From the NCBI RefSeq assembly GCF_017255295.1, contig NZ_JAFKDE010000008.1:124001-188000 (forward strand): DNA of 64,000 nt, in the 5' to 3' direction. The notes under the pieces are model-generated. The model made no database searches, was not told the origin of the DNA, and saw only the letters and a program-made list of their open reading frames with translations. Positions 50,486 to 59,890 of the stretch are shown here, piece by piece (positions within the stretch are counted from its first letter, which is position 1; each line of letters opens with the position of its first letter). The stretch is from Nitratireductor aquimarinus. GTDB lineage: Bacteria > Pseudomonadota > Alphaproteobacteria > Rhizobiales > Rhizobiaceae. Position numbers and translations under genes: made by a program.

Positions 50486-51211
50486 TCAGTCCATCCAGAC
50501 ATCCGTTCGCAGCCGGAACCGGTTGGGGTCGTAGATCGCGTGGGTGATCTCAACGAGCCTGCCATCTTCGGCGTAAAGTTCTGCATCGAGCGCAATGACG
50601 GGCATGCCCGCTTCCAGCCCGATGGAGGCGGCGGCCTGCGACGGGCAGGCAAGCGCCGTCACGGACTGGCGCAGCCGCGTGATCTGCAGATCAAAGAGAC
50701 CTTCGATGAGCTCGAAGACCGAGCCGCCCACCCGGTCGAGAACCGGGTCGATCCCCGCAAACGCGCCATCGACAAACATGACCAGCCAGCTGACCGGCTT
50801 TTCGGACTGCCCGAGAAAACGTTCCGCCGTGATCTCCAGCCAGAAGCCGGTAGAGCTTTGATGCTTGCCCAGAAACGGGCTTTCGCCATCGGCCACGTGA
50901 CGCGTCTTGAGCACCTGAAGCCGTGAACTCTTCGTCAGGCTGAGCAGTTCCGGGAAACCGCTGGTCGCCATGCGCAGGCTCTTTTGCGGCTGGTTGGAGA
51001 CGACAATTGTTCCAAGCCGGCGGCGTCTTTCGACCAGCCCCTCGCTTTCCAGCTCGGCCATGGCGCGGCGGAGCGTGGTGCGGCTCACATTGTAGTCGGC
51101 AGCAAGATCGACCTCCGGCGGCAGCCTTTCGCCCAGTTTCAGCGCGCCGGACGTGATGCGGTCGCGCAGCGTCTGGGTGAGTTGGGCGTGGCGGGGAAGA
51201 GGTGCATTCAT
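50486..51211 (-). CDS. GntR/HutC-family regulator with UTRA domain
   Basis: A 241-residue regulator. The N-terminal GntR winged helix has QTLRDRITSGALKLGERLPPE and VSRTTLRRAMAELESEGLVERRRRLGT (residues 13-68). A UTRA effector domain with FWLEITAERFLGQSEKP and the terminal VEITHAIYDPNRFRLRTDVW completes it. It is the last gene of the operon after dctM (3 bp gap) and should respond to an intermediate of the TRAP-linked pathway. Confidence 0.88.
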   Translation of the reverse strand: MNAPLPRHAQLTQTLRDRITSGALKLGERLPPEVDLAADYNVSRTTLRRAMAELESEGLVERRRRLGTIVVSNQPQKSLRMATSGFPELLSLTKSSRLQVLKTRHVADGESPFLGKHQSSTGFWLEITAERFLGQSEKPVSWLVMFVDGAFAGIDPVLDRVGGSVFELIEGLFDLQITRLRQSVTALACPSQAAASIGLEAGMPVIALDAELYAEDGRLVEITHAIYDPNRFRLRTDVWMD

Positions 51212-51214
51212 CGA

Positions 51215-52501
51215 TCAGATACTGCTCGGCAACCAGAGGACAATTTGCGGAAAGACTGCAAGTAGAATGGCAAAACCCAGCATGATTAGGAAGAAGGGAA
51301 ACACCGCTCTGAAGAGAAACGACATCGGAAGACCGGTGCGCGACTGAATAACAAACAGATTGAAGCCGACCGGTGGCGTGATTTGCGAAATTTCGACGGC
51401 GATCACGATGAAAATGCCGAACCAGACCGGATCGAAACCGGCTGCGACCACCAGCGGCAGGGTGATCGGCAGGGTCATCACGATGATCGACGTGCCGTCG
51501 AGGAACATGCCGATCAGCACATAAAACGCCAGCAGGAAAACGATCAGCATCATCGGCGAAAGCTCAAGCAGCGCAATCTGCCCTGCAATCGCCTTCGGGA
51601 GCCCCAGAAAGCCGAGCGCTGCGTTCAACAGGGCCGCGCCGGCAAGGATCAGCCCCATCATGGCGCTGGTTGCTACGGCGCTGCGTCCGGCCATCGCCAG
51701 CCCCTTGAAGGTCAGGCCGCCGCGCACCCAGGAAAGGATCAGCGCGCCCAGAACACCGGTCGCGGCAAGTTCGGTCGGGCTGGCCAGCCCGAAATAGAGC
51801 GCGCCCATGATGCCGCCGATAAGCGCGACCATCGGCCCGATTTCCCGCAGGCCGCGCCATCGGTCCGCCCAGCTGTAGCGCGCGCGCTCTTCCTGCCGCC
51901 CTGAAACCGTGTGCGCCACGGCAATGTAGGACACAAAGATCGTCGCCAGAAGAATGCCGGGAACGATGCCTGCGATGAACAGTTCGAGAATGCTCTGCTG
52001 CGCGGCCACGCCGTAGATGATCATGATGATCGAGGGCGGGATCAGGAAGCCGAGCGTGCCGGAGCCGGCCAGAGAACCGACGGAAAGCCGCCGGTCATAG
52101 CCACGCGCTTCAAGTTCCGGCAGGGTGACGCGCCCGACAATGGCCGTCGTCGCCGCCGATGAGCCGGAAACGGCGGCAAACAGGGTCGATCCGGCGACAT
52201 TCACATGCAGCAATCCACCGGGCAGGCGGGTCACCCATGGTGCGAGCCCGGAAAAGAGAGACTGGCCGAGCCGCGCCGTCACCAGAATATCGCTCATCAG
52301 AATGAAGAGCGGCAGCGCCAGCAGTTCCTGTGCGGTGAGCGACGACCAAAGGAGTTTGCCCGTATAGGCAATCAGCGGCAGGTTGGGCTTGAAGACGGCA
52401 AGCAGCGTGAACGCCACGCCAAAGAGCGAAAGCCCGACCCAGACCGAGCCCAGCAGAAACGCTGCAAACAGCAGAAGCGTGAGGAGCCCGATCTCAAGCA
52501 T
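51215..52501 (-). CDS. dctM: TRAP transporter large permease, DctM type
   Basis: A 428-residue, very hydrophobic membrane protein with about a dozen segments. Family motifs: PLFILMSDILVTARLGQSLFSGL, VNVAGSTLFAAVSGSSAATTA, GSLAGSGTLGFLIPPSIIMIIYG and IVIAVEISQITPPVGFNLFVIQ. These hold the sodium and substrate-linked helical hairpins of DctM. ATG 52501 overlaps the dctQ stop by 8 nt. It imports an organic acid together with DctP and DctQ. Confidence 0.92.
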   Translation of the reverse strand: MLEIGLLTLLLFAAFLLGSVWVGLSLFGVAFTLLAVFKPNLPLIAYTGKLLWSSLTAQELLALPLFILMSDILVTARLGQSLFSGLAPWVTRLPGGLLHVNVAGSTLFAAVSGSSAATTAIVGRVTLPELEARGYDRRLSVGSLAGSGTLGFLIPPSIIMIIYGVAAQQSILELFIAGIVPGILLATIFVSYIAVAHTVSGRQEERARYSWADRWRGLREIGPMVALIGGIMGALYFGLASPTELAATGVLGALILSWVRGGLTFKGLAMAGRSAVATSAMMGLILAGAALLNAALGFLGLPKAIAGQIALLELSPMMLIVFLLAFYVLIGMFLDGTSIIVMTLPITLPLVVAAGFDPVWFGIFIVIAVEISQITPPVGFNLFVIQSRTGLPMSFLFRAVFPFFLIMLGFAILLAVFPQIVLWLPSSI

Positions 52502-53018
52502 CGGCTTCCTCCTTGGCAAGCGGCTGTTCGGCCGGCAGGTCGAGCCATAATCGGATCGTGCGGGCGCACAGGTCCAGAACGAGCTGCGCTGCACCCAGAA
52601 CGGCGAGTGCCTGCGGATAGATGAGCGGCGTGTTCGTGTAGCTCGACTGGCGCAGGCCGCGCGCCCATGAATTGGCGAAGAGAGACCAGAAGGAAATCAA
52701 CACAAGCAGCGCCAGCGCGATACCGACAACCGTCGCCGCAATGTTGAGCCAGCGCTGTCCCTGCAGCCCGAGAAAGCCTTGCGCAAGTGTGACACGCACA
52801 TGGCTGCCGCGCCGCAGCGCCGGACCGGCGCCGAGCAGGAAGACCCCGGCCATCGCAAAGCTCGAAAACTCCCACGACACCGCCAGGCTGGTGGCGAGAA
52901 AGCCACGGCTGAAGACTTCCGCCAGCATCAGGAGGCAAAAGCTGTATAGCAGGATGCTGGCCAGCGTTTCAGCCAGCCACGACGTCGTGTCGGAGAATTT
53001 CAGAAAGCCGTGCAACAT
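52494..53018 (-). CDS. dctQ: TRAP transporter small permease, DctQ type
   Basis: A 174-residue membrane protein with four hydrophobic segments, the DctQ size and layout. Visible motifs are AEVFSRGFLATSLAVSWEFSSFAM near residue 35 and RRGSHVRVTLAQGFLG near residue 70, the loop typical of the family. It lies between dctP and dctM. Confidence 0.85.
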   Translation of the reverse strand: MLHGFLKFSDTTSWLAETLASILLYSFCLLMLAEVFSRGFLATSLAVSWEFSSFAMAGVFLLGAGPALRRGSHVRVTLAQGFLGLQGQRWLNIAATVVGIALALLVLISFWSLFANSWARGLRQSSYTNTPLIYPQALAVLGAAQLVLDLCARTIRLWLDLPAEQPLAKEEADA

Positions 53019-53032
53019 TGGGCCCCCGGAAG

Positions 53033-53057
53033 CGGGCGTCCCGTTGAAGGACGCCCG
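53033..53057 (-). terminator. Hairpin between dctP and dctQ
   Basis: CGGGCGTCC (53033-53041), loop of 7, GGACGCCCG (53049-53057): a perfect 9-bp stem just after the dctP stop on the minus strand. No T-tract. It probably limits read-through or protects the dctP transcript. Confidence 0.6.
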
Positions 53058-53064
53058 GAATTGG

Positions 53065-54054
53065 CTACTTGCCGGCTGCCTTGGTGTAGGCTTCGATCAC
53101 CGGGCCGGCCTCGGGCACGCGCTCGATGAACTCATCCCACATGGTGCGGCCGCTCTCGCCCATCAGCGTCATGAGGCTCTCGTCCGGCTGAACCATGGTC
53201 ATGCCGTTTTCGGCCAGAGTCTTGCCTTTGGTTTCGTCTTCGGCTGCAGAGAGCGCCCAGAACTCATCCTGCATCTTTGCAGCCAGTTCCTCGATCTTGG
53301 TCTGCTCTTCGGGCGAAAGCGCGTTCCAGGTATCGAGATTGACGGTTACGGCGTCCGAAGAGGTGGACCACTGCATGGGGCTGAAAAAGGCGGTGAGATC
53401 CCACAATTTGCCATCGACGCCCGAGGAGGTGGAGGTGGCCACACCGTCGATGGTGCCGGCGGCCAGAGCGGGGGCGACATCGCCCCAGGGCATTTCCAGC
53501 GGTGCTGCGCCAAGCAGCGTCAGGAACTGGAAGCTGGCCGGGTTGAATGCGCGAATGCGCACGCCTTCCATGTCGGCGGAGGAGCTGATCTTCTCACGCG
53601 AGTAGACGCCCGGCGAAGGCCACGGAACATAGTAGAGGATCTTCTGATTGTGGCGCTCGGCGATCTCGTCATAGAGCGGCGATGCGGCTTCGAGGAAGAG
53701 TTTCATCTCATCCTGTCCGCGGATCAGGAAGGGAAGGGTGTCCATCGCCAGAACCGGCTCTTCGCCAGCCTGAAGGAAGAGAAGGACGCTGCCCATCTGC
53801 ACAATGCCATTTTCCACGGCTGCCAGAGATTCCGAGGCGGAAACGCCAATCTCGCTGCCCTTGTGCACGGTGATCTCGACGGACCCGCCAGTGGCTTCCT
53901 TCACGGCTTCAGCGAACCTGTTTGCCGCAACGTTCTGGAAGTTCGTCTCGGGCCACGGCGTCGAGAAGTCCAGCTTGGTCTGGGCCATTGCCGAACCGCT
54001 CACGAGAGCAAGCGCTGCGCCTGCCGCCAGTGCCTTGAGTGAATATGCGATCAT
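53065..54054 (-). CDS. dctP: TRAP transporter binding protein, DctP type
   Basis: A 329-residue periplasmic binding protein with a signal peptide to about residue 25 (ALVSGSAMA). TRAP motifs include FAEAVKEATGGSVEITVHKGSEIG and the selectivity segment GVYSREKISSSADMEGVRIRAFNPASFQFLTLLGAAPLEMPWGDVAPALAAGTIDGVATS (given by position, residues about 148-208), where the arginine in RIRAF should bind a carboxylate. It is followed by a hairpin, dctQ and dctM. It starts 44 bp after the HyuB gene. The ligand is an organic acid of unknown identity. Confidence 0.9.
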   Translation of the reverse strand: MIAYSLKALAAGAALALVSGSAMAQTKLDFSTPWPETNFQNVAANRFAEAVKEATGGSVEITVHKGSEIGVSASESLAAVENGIVQMGSVLLFLQAGEEPVLAMDTLPFLIRGQDEMKLFLEAASPLYDEIAERHNQKILYYVPWPSPGVYSREKISSSADMEGVRIRAFNPASFQFLTLLGAAPLEMPWGDVAPALAAGTIDGVATSTSSGVDGKLWDLTAFFSPMQWSTSSDAVTVNLDTWNALSPEEQTKIEELAAKMQDEFWALSAAEDETKGKTLAENGMTMVQPDESLMTLMGESGRTMWDEFIERVPEAGPVIEAYTKAAGK

Positions 54055-54098
54055 TGTCCGTTCTCTCCTCTTGAAGGTGCTATTGTCGGTTCTTCACT

Positions 54099-55760
54099 TC
54101 ATTTCAAGCCATAGATCTCGTGCGCGACAGCTTGCGTGATCATGCCGCGCCGCAGATCGTCTTCCACGCGTTCCGTTCCGCGTTCGGTTGCGGGGCCAAA
54201 GCCGCCACCACCCGGTGTGCGCAACACCAGCGCCTCGCCCGGTGGAACCCGGTAGAGCCCTTTCGACGTGATCTCCGTTCCGTCGGTAATGCGGGCAGCG
54301 CCCGGCAGTCCGGAAAGGCCGCCCTCCCGGCCTTCCGCGCCGCGTCTCAGCCGCTCGAACGCGGCGGCGGACACGATCAGCGCCTGATCCTTTGCCGCGC
54401 GGATGCGGATTTCCTGCCCGAGCCCGCCGCGCCATTTTCCCGCGCCGCCGCTGTCCGGTGCGAATTCCTTGCGCTCATAGATGAGCGGAGCGACGGATTC
54501 GGCCACTTCGACCGAAACCACACCGACGCCCGAAGGAAAGGCGGTCGTCGACAACCCATCGGATGCGGGCCGTGCGCCCATGCCGCCAAGCGCCACATTG
54601 AGCGAAGCGAAACTGCGGGCTTCCGGCCCAGCGTCTTCGCCGGAAATCGCCAGAACCCAGAGCGCACCCGCACTTTCGGCAAGGATCTGCCCCGGCATGG
54701 CCTGTGCGAGGCAGCCAAGCATCAGGTCCGGCAGAGCCTGCCCAACCACATGCCGCGCGGTGACCGGCGCGGGGCGCTCGGCAGAGACGATCAGACCGGA
54801 AGGCGCAGTAATGCGGATTGCCTCCAGCGAGGCGTGGTTGTTGGGCACATGCGGCGCGACCGCGACCTTGATGCCGAAGGAGGCATAGGCCTGACTATAG
54901 CCGAGTGGGCAATTGATGCCGCGCGGAGCGGCAGGCGACGAACCGGCCAGATCAACCTCGATCACCCCGTCGCCGATGGTCATCCGCGCCCTGATCTCGA
55001 TTGGCGCATCGTAACCGTCAAGCGTGGTGTCGGCGCTGTAAATACCGGCAGGCAACCGCGCGATGGCTTCCCGCGTGGCCGTGGCGGAGCGCTCGAAGAT
55101 GAACGCGGCCAGTGGCTGCAACGAGGTCAGCTCGTATTCGGCCATCAGGTCGAGCAGCCGCTTCAGCCCTTCATCATTGCAGCTCATCAGCGAAATGATG
55201 TCGCCCCGCGCCTCGCGCGGGATGCGCGAATTCGCCGTGACGATGCCGAGGAAATCCTCGTTCAGAACACCGGCCTTGCGCAGCTTCATCACGGGGAAGA
55301 GAACGCCTTCCTCCTGAACGGAGCGCCCTTCGGCCGACCAGCCGAGCCCGCCAATGTCGACCACATGGCAGGTCGAGGCGAGGTAGCCGACAATCCGCCC
55401 ATTCACGAATGCCGGCGTGACGACAACGAAGTCGAACACATGGCCGGCACCCAGCCAGGGATCGTTGGTGACAAGCACATCGCCTTCGACCAGCGTATCT
55501 GCCGGAATGTGCTCCAGCATGGCGCAGACGGAACGCGCCATCGTGTTCACATGGCCCGGCGTGCCGGTGACGGCCTGCGCCATCATGCGGCCTTCGGCAT
55601 CGAAAACGCCGGCGGACAGGTCTCCGGACTCGCGAACGATCGCACCGAAAGCCACACGCAGAAGCGCGTTGGCCTGTTCCTCCGAAACCGAAATCAGCCG
55701 GTTCCAGAGCACGTTCATGGCGATGATGTCTGCGTCGGAAAGGGGAGTGGTGGCGTTCAT
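54099..55760 (-). CDS. Hydantoinase/oxoprolinase B subunit
   Basis: A 553-residue HyuB-family subunit. The opening ALLRVAFGAIVRESGDLSAGVFDAEGRMMAQAVTGTPGHV is near residues 33-72. NDPWLGAGHVFDFVVVTP and CHVVDIGGLGWSAEGRSVQEEG contain the putative metal and catalytic residues. Late motifs are GGAGKWRGGLGQEIRI and TPGGGGFGPATERG. ATG 55760 overlaps the HyuA stop by 4 nt, the normal arrangement of the two subunits. They act together on a cyclic amide or related acid such as N-methylhydantoin, oxoproline or a ketone carboxylated by the acetone/acetophenone carboxylase branch. Confidence 0.9.
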   Translation of the reverse strand: MNATTPLSDADIIAMNVLWNRLISVSEEQANALLRVAFGAIVRESGDLSAGVFDAEGRMMAQAVTGTPGHVNTMARSVCAMLEHIPADTLVEGDVLVTNDPWLGAGHVFDFVVVTPAFVNGRIVGYLASTCHVVDIGGLGWSAEGRSVQEEGVLFPVMKLRKAGVLNEDFLGIVTANSRIPREARGDIISLMSCNDEGLKRLLDLMAEYELTSLQPLAAFIFERSATATREAIARLPAGIYSADTTLDGYDAPIEIRARMTIGDGVIEVDLAGSSPAAPRGINCPLGYSQAYASFGIKVAVAPHVPNNHASLEAIRITAPSGLIVSAERPAPVTARHVVGQALPDLMLGCLAQAMPGQILAESAGALWVLAISGEDAGPEARSFASLNVALGGMGARPASDGLSTTAFPSGVGVVSVEVAESVAPLIYERKEFAPDSGGAGKWRGGLGQEIRIRAAKDQALIVSAAAFERLRRGAEGREGGLSGLPGAARITDGTEITSKGLYRVPPGEALVLRTPGGGGFGPATERGTERVEDDLRRGMITQAVAHEIYGLK

Positions 55761-57838
55761 GGCCGCACCTCGCGGTCGAGAATGACATGACCGAAGGGAT
55801 GAAGCGTAATCGCCCATCCGGTCGGAACGTAGGCGGTGGTCTGGGCTTCGCTCACCAAGGCGGGGCCGGGCAGGGGCTGGCCGGGCGCCAGCCCTTCACG
55901 CGGCACCAGCGCGCTTTCGACGAATTCGCCGCGCACCGGGTCGAACACCTTTACCGTTCCGGCAATGGTCGTTTGCTTTCCGGCGTCCGCTGCCGGCGCT
56001 TCCACCAGCGGTGCGGCCGGGCCACGGCAGATGAGCGACAGGGCGACCAGTTCGACCGGATTGTTTTCCAGAACGGTGCCGTAAGTCTCGCGGTAGAGCG
56101 TGATGAAAGCCTGCTCCAGCGCCTTTGCATCGGCGGGGTTTGCAAGCGGTTTTTCGAGAGGCACGCGCAGCGCGTGTCCCTGTCCGCTGTAGCGCAGTTC
56201 GGCTGCAAGGCTGATCGTCGCCGGTTCTCCCTCGGCAAGGGCCGGCAGAACCACTGCGGACGCCTCCCTGCGCATCTCTTCCTGCAGCATGGCGAGACGG
56301 TTGAGGTCCAGGCGCTCCATTGGCGCAAGCGTCGAGCGGGCCACCTCATAGGCGACCGGCGCACTCAGGAAACCGAGGGCGGACCCCACGCCGGCAAACG
56401 TCGGAATAATGACACGCGCAATGCCCAGCTTTTCGGCAATGCGCACCGCGTGCAACGGGCCTGCGCCACCGGACGCCATGATCGTGTAGCGGGTGACATC
56501 CTTGCCCTGTTCGATGGCATGAACGCGCGCGGCATTGGCCATCGCTTCCTCGCCCACTTCCAGAATGCCGGCTGCGGCCCATTCGGCAGAGCTCAGGCCA
56601 AGCGGCGTGGCGACATGTTCTTCTATGGCGGCGGTCGCAAGCTCCGGCTGAAGCGTGATCTTGCCCCCGGCAAAGCCTTCGGGACGGATCTTGCCGAGCA
56701 CCACATTGGCGTCGGTGATGGCCGGCATGGCGCCGCCCAGCGCGTAACAGGCGGGGCCTGGAACCGAACTTGCGCTTTCCGGTCCGACCGCGAGCCGCCC
56801 AAGCGCATCGCGCCTGGCGATGGAGCCGCCGCCCGCGCCGATCTCAACCAGTTCCGTGGTCGGCACGCGAACCGGCAGGCCGCTGCCCTTGATGTCACGC
56901 CATGCGCGGGCAACTTCAAAGCGGCGGGTGGTGGCCGGAACGGCATCTTCAAGAAAGCAGATCTTTGCAGTCGTGCCGCCCATATCGAAGGCGAGAAGCT
57001 TTGCCTCATCGGTCTCGCGCGCAACACGCGCGCCCAGCGCGACGCCGCCGGCCGGTCCCGATTCCACCAGTCGGATGGGAATGCGGGCCGCCTGTTCCAG
57101 CGTCGTCAAACCGCCGCCCGAAAGCATGAGCATGAACTGCCCGGCAAAGCCGCGCTCCCGTAATGCAGCGTCGAAGCGGTGCAGATAATGCGCCATGAGC
57201 GGGCGCACATAGGCGTTGGCGCAGGTGGTCGAAAAACGCTCATATTCACGGATTTCCGGCGAAACCTCGCAGGAAAGGCAAATCGTCACCTTGGCGGGCA
57301 GGTCTTCGCGCAGCCAGTCGTGAACCAGCTTTTCATGCGCGGGATTGACCGTGGCGTGCAGGAAGCCGACTGCGACCGCCTCAACGCCCTCGTCGCAAAG
57401 GCGCGCGGCGAGAGCCCGAACATCCTCGCGATCCGGCGCAGCCAGAACCCTGCCATCTGCGGCGATGCGCTCGCGCAGTGTGAAGCGCAGTTCGCGCGGA
57501 ACCAGCGCCTGCGGAAGCTGCAGGTCGGTGTCGTACTGTTCAAAACGCTTCTCATAGGCCATCTCGAGGATGTCCCTGAAACCTTCCGTGGTGATGAAGG
57601 CCGTCTTCGCGCCGCGCCGCTCGATCAGCGCATTGGTGGCGAGCGTCGTACCGTGGATGACCGTGCGCACATCGGCGAAGGAAAGACCCAGCTCCGAAAC
57701 CAGAAAGGCGCTTCCCTCCAGCGCGGCCTCTTCAGGGGCGGCCGGCGTGGTGAGCAATTTATGCGAATGGATCGCGCCCTCGCGTTCGAGAACGACGTCG
57801 GTGAAGGTGCCGCCAATGTCGATGGCAAGTCTGGTCAT
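55757..57838 (-). CDS. Hydantoinase/oxoprolinase A subunit
   Basis: A 693-residue HyuA-family ATP-dependent subunit, full length. The N-terminal phosphate motif LAIDIGGTFTDVVLE is intact, followed by VIHGTTLATNALIERRG. Core motifs SGGGLTTLEQAARIPIRLVESGPAGG and LLAFDMGGTTAKICFLE form the second half of the ATPase-like fold. The third is EIGAGGGSIARRDALGRLAVGPESASSVPGPACYALGG, present near residues 330-370. It pairs with the downstream HyuB. The comparison with the degenerate A half of the fused protein at 46210 suggests two different substrates in the window. Confidence 0.92.
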   Translation of the reverse strand: MTRLAIDIGGTFTDVVLEREGAIHSHKLLTTPAAPEEAALEGSAFLVSELGLSFADVRTVIHGTTLATNALIERRGAKTAFITTEGFRDILEMAYEKRFEQYDTDLQLPQALVPRELRFTLRERIAADGRVLAAPDREDVRALAARLCDEGVEAVAVGFLHATVNPAHEKLVHDWLREDLPAKVTICLSCEVSPEIREYERFSTTCANAYVRPLMAHYLHRFDAALRERGFAGQFMLMLSGGGLTTLEQAARIPIRLVESGPAGGVALGARVARETDEAKLLAFDMGGTTAKICFLEDAVPATTRRFEVARAWRDIKGSGLPVRVPTTELVEIGAGGGSIARRDALGRLAVGPESASSVPGPACYALGGAMPAITDANVVLGKIRPEGFAGGKITLQPELATAAIEEHVATPLGLSSAEWAAAGILEVGEEAMANAARVHAIEQGKDVTRYTIMASGGAGPLHAVRIAEKLGIARVIIPTFAGVGSALGFLSAPVAYEVARSTLAPMERLDLNRLAMLQEEMRREASAVVLPALAEGEPATISLAAELRYSGQGHALRVPLEKPLANPADAKALEQAFITLYRETYGTVLENNPVELVALSLICRGPAAPLVEAPAADAGKQTTIAGTVKVFDPVRGEFVESALVPREGLAPGQPLPGPALVSEAQTTAYVPTGWAITLHPFGHVILDREVRP

Positions 57839-57994
57839 CGGAACTTCCTAGTCTGTACGATTTTTAATAGTATGAACCTTTCGGTTTGCGCAAGGCTTTT
57901 GCGCGCCGGCCCGTTTCTGCCTGTGAGAAAGCGCGCATGGCTGGAGAGCGCCTCCGGTCGAAGGCGCTTTACGAATGTCGCAGTCGGTGACGGG

Positions 57995-59212
57995 TCAGCG
58001 GGGCAGGGAGAGTTCGGCGGCTTCGCGCATCTGCAATGGCGTGGTGATGCCGAGAAGGGCCATGTCGCGGTCCACTTCTTCGCGCAGCAGCGCCGCCACG
58101 TGTCGCACGCCGTCCTCGCCGTGGGTTGCCGCTGCATAGAGGAAGGGACGCCCCACGAAGACGAAGTCCGCCCCCAGCATGATCGCTTTCAGAACATCCG
58201 TGCCCCGGCGGATGCCACTGTCGAACATGACGGGCATCTCCGGCACGGCTTCCCGTATCGAGGGGAGAACCTGAAGGGGCGAAACGGCTGTGTCGAGCTG
58301 GCGGCCACCATGATTGGAAACGATGACCCCGTCGCAGCCCAGCGTCCGGGCCATGCGCGCATCATCCGGGTGCAGAACGCCTTTCACGATCAGGCGGCCC
58401 GACCACAGGTCGCGTATGCGGCGGATATCCTCCCAGCACAGCCGGTCGCGCTCGATGGTCGAGCGAACGAGATCGCGGGAGAAAAGAGGCGGGCCCTGTA
58501 CGGCCTCCATGTTTTCGAAATGCGGCATGCCGCGCATCGCGATTTCACGTCCCAGCGTGCCGAGCGTCCATCGGGGATGGGTGATGCCCTGCCAGACAAG
58601 CTGCGGCGTGATGCGAAAGGGTGCATCGAAGCCGTTGCGCGCATTGTTTTCGCGATTGCCCGCCACCGGAACGTCGCCGGTCACCACAAGATGATCGAAA
58701 CCGGCAGAGGAAACGCGTTTCAGAAGCGGCTCGATGCGCCCCATGTTGCCCGGTATATAGGCCTGAAACCAGCGGCTTCCGCCTTCTCTGGCGACCCTTT
58801 CGAGCGGCGTCAGGGACGCTGCCGAGCAGATTGCAAAACTGCCGGCGGACGCCGCGCCTCTGGCCAGCACCACATCGCCGTCAAAGGCTGCCAGTGCACT
58901 AAAACCCATCGGCGCAACGCCGAAAGGCACTGGATAGCTCTGATCGAACAGGCGCGTTTCCAGAGAACGCTGCGAAACGTCCTGCAAGATGCGTGGCTGG
59001 AGACCGATATGCCCGAAGGCTGCGCGGTTGGCGCGCAGACTTGCATCCGTCTCCACGCCGCCGCTGACATATCCGAAAATCGACTTCGGCAGGAGCCGGC
59101 GCGCACTGCGCTCGAAATCATCCAGTGAAAGGTGGCCGCGCAGCCTGCGCGGCACCCTGGACGGCTTGCGCCGCGAAATGGAGACCGGGTCCGTGGAAGT
59201 CGTATCGTTCAT
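57995..59212 (-). CDS. FMN-dependent alpha-hydroxyacid oxidase/dehydrogenase (LldD-like)
   Basis: A 405-residue member of the lactate/mandelate/glycolate oxidase family. Motifs: PFGVAPMGFSALAAFDGDVVLARGA for FMN, FQAYIPGNMGRI, the RLIVKGVLHPDDARMA lysine, the catalytic VSNHGGRQLD with His near residue 290, and DSGIRRGTDVLKAIMLGADFVFVGRPFLY for FMN phosphate. It oxidises an L-2-hydroxyacid to the 2-oxoacid. The gene begins directly after the RraA-like stop (adjacent bases), so they are translationally close. A 156-bp gap separates it from hyuA downstream. Confidence 0.9.
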   Translation of the reverse strand: MNDTTSTDPVSISRRKPSRVPRRLRGHLSLDDFERSARRLLPKSIFGYVSGGVETDASLRANRAAFGHIGLQPRILQDVSQRSLETRLFDQSYPVPFGVAPMGFSALAAFDGDVVLARGAASAGSFAICSAASLTPLERVAREGGSRWFQAYIPGNMGRIEPLLKRVSSAGFDHLVVTGDVPVAGNRENNARNGFDAPFRITPQLVWQGITHPRWTLGTLGREIAMRGMPHFENMEAVQGPPLFSRDLVRSTIERDRLCWEDIRRIRDLWSGRLIVKGVLHPDDARMARTLGCDGVIVSNHGGRQLDTAVSPLQVLPSIREAVPEMPVMFDSGIRRGTDVLKAIMLGADFVFVGRPFLYAAATHGEDGVRHVAALLREEVDRDMALLGITTPLQMREAAELSLPR

Positions 59213-59890
59213 CTACTCAAATTCGCAGCCGCGCGATTGCAGGCTTTCCATCACCCAGCCTCTTTCGACGCTGCCATCGGCAATCTTGGCCATTTCAACC
59301 TGTTCTGCGTCCTGTTTCCTGCGCGTCGCGGCGAGGATGGTTTCCGTCTGGTCGAACGGCACTGTAAGCACTCCGTCGCCATCGGCAAGCACCAGATCGC
59401 CAGGTTCGATGACCATGCCGTCGATTGCGATGGTGGTGTTCACCTCGCCGGGGCCGTCCTTGTAGGGGCCGCGATGGGTGACGCCCGCAGCGTAGAGCGG
59501 AAAATCCATGCGCCGGATCTCGTCGGCATCGCGGATTGCGCCATTGACGATGATGCCGGCAACCCCGCGCTTTTTCGCAATCGCAACCATGATCTCGCCG
59601 AGGATCGCCGTGGTCAGGTCACCGCCGGCGTCCACAACGATCACGTCGCCCGGTTCGGCAATGTCGAGCGCATGATGCAGCATCAGATTGTCGCCGGGAC
59701 GGGTGCGGACGGTCAGGGCCGGTCCTGCCAGAACGCTCCGAGCGTCGTGGATCGGCCGCAGCCGCGCGCCACCGGCATACATGCGCGACATGCAATCGCT
59801 CACATTGGCGACCGGCAGCTCACGAAACGCGTCAATGGTGCTCTGCTCCACGCGCCGCTGCCGTTTGCGCACACAAAAGCCGATGGTCAT
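59213..59890 (-). CDS. RraA-like / HMG-CHA-type aldolase family protein
   Basis: A 225-residue member of the RraA/4-hydroxy-4-methyl-2-oxoglutarate aldolase fold. The family motifs AGPALTVRTRPGDNLMLHHALDIAEPGDVIVVDAGGD (residues about 55-92) and GIIVNGAIRDADEIR, whose Arg-Asp pair is used by the aldolases, are present. Aldolase members split hydroxy-oxo-diacids to pyruvate plus a 2-oxoacid. RraA proper inhibits RNase E and lacks this setting. In an operon with 2-hydroxyacid enzymes the aldolase reading is preferred. It overlaps the downstream-neighbour start region by 4 nt with the dehydrogenase gene. Confidence 0.85.
   Translation of the reverse strand: MTIGFCVRKRQRRVEQSTIDAFRELPVANVSDCMSRMYAGGARLRPIHDARSVLAGPALTVRTRPGDNLMLHHALDIAEPGDVIVVDAGGDLTTAILGEIMVAIAKKRGVAGIIVNGAIRDADEIRRMDFPLYAAGVTHRGPYKDGPGEVNTTIAIDGMVIEPGDLVLADGDGVLTVPFDQTETILAATRRKQDAEQVEMAKIADGSVERGWVMESLQSRGCEFE

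Noticed and set aside
57179-59128. Long open frame of 649 codons on the plus strand opposite hyuA and the LldD-like gene
   Set aside because: It spans two well-supported minus-strand genes and their gap and shows no recognisable domain.
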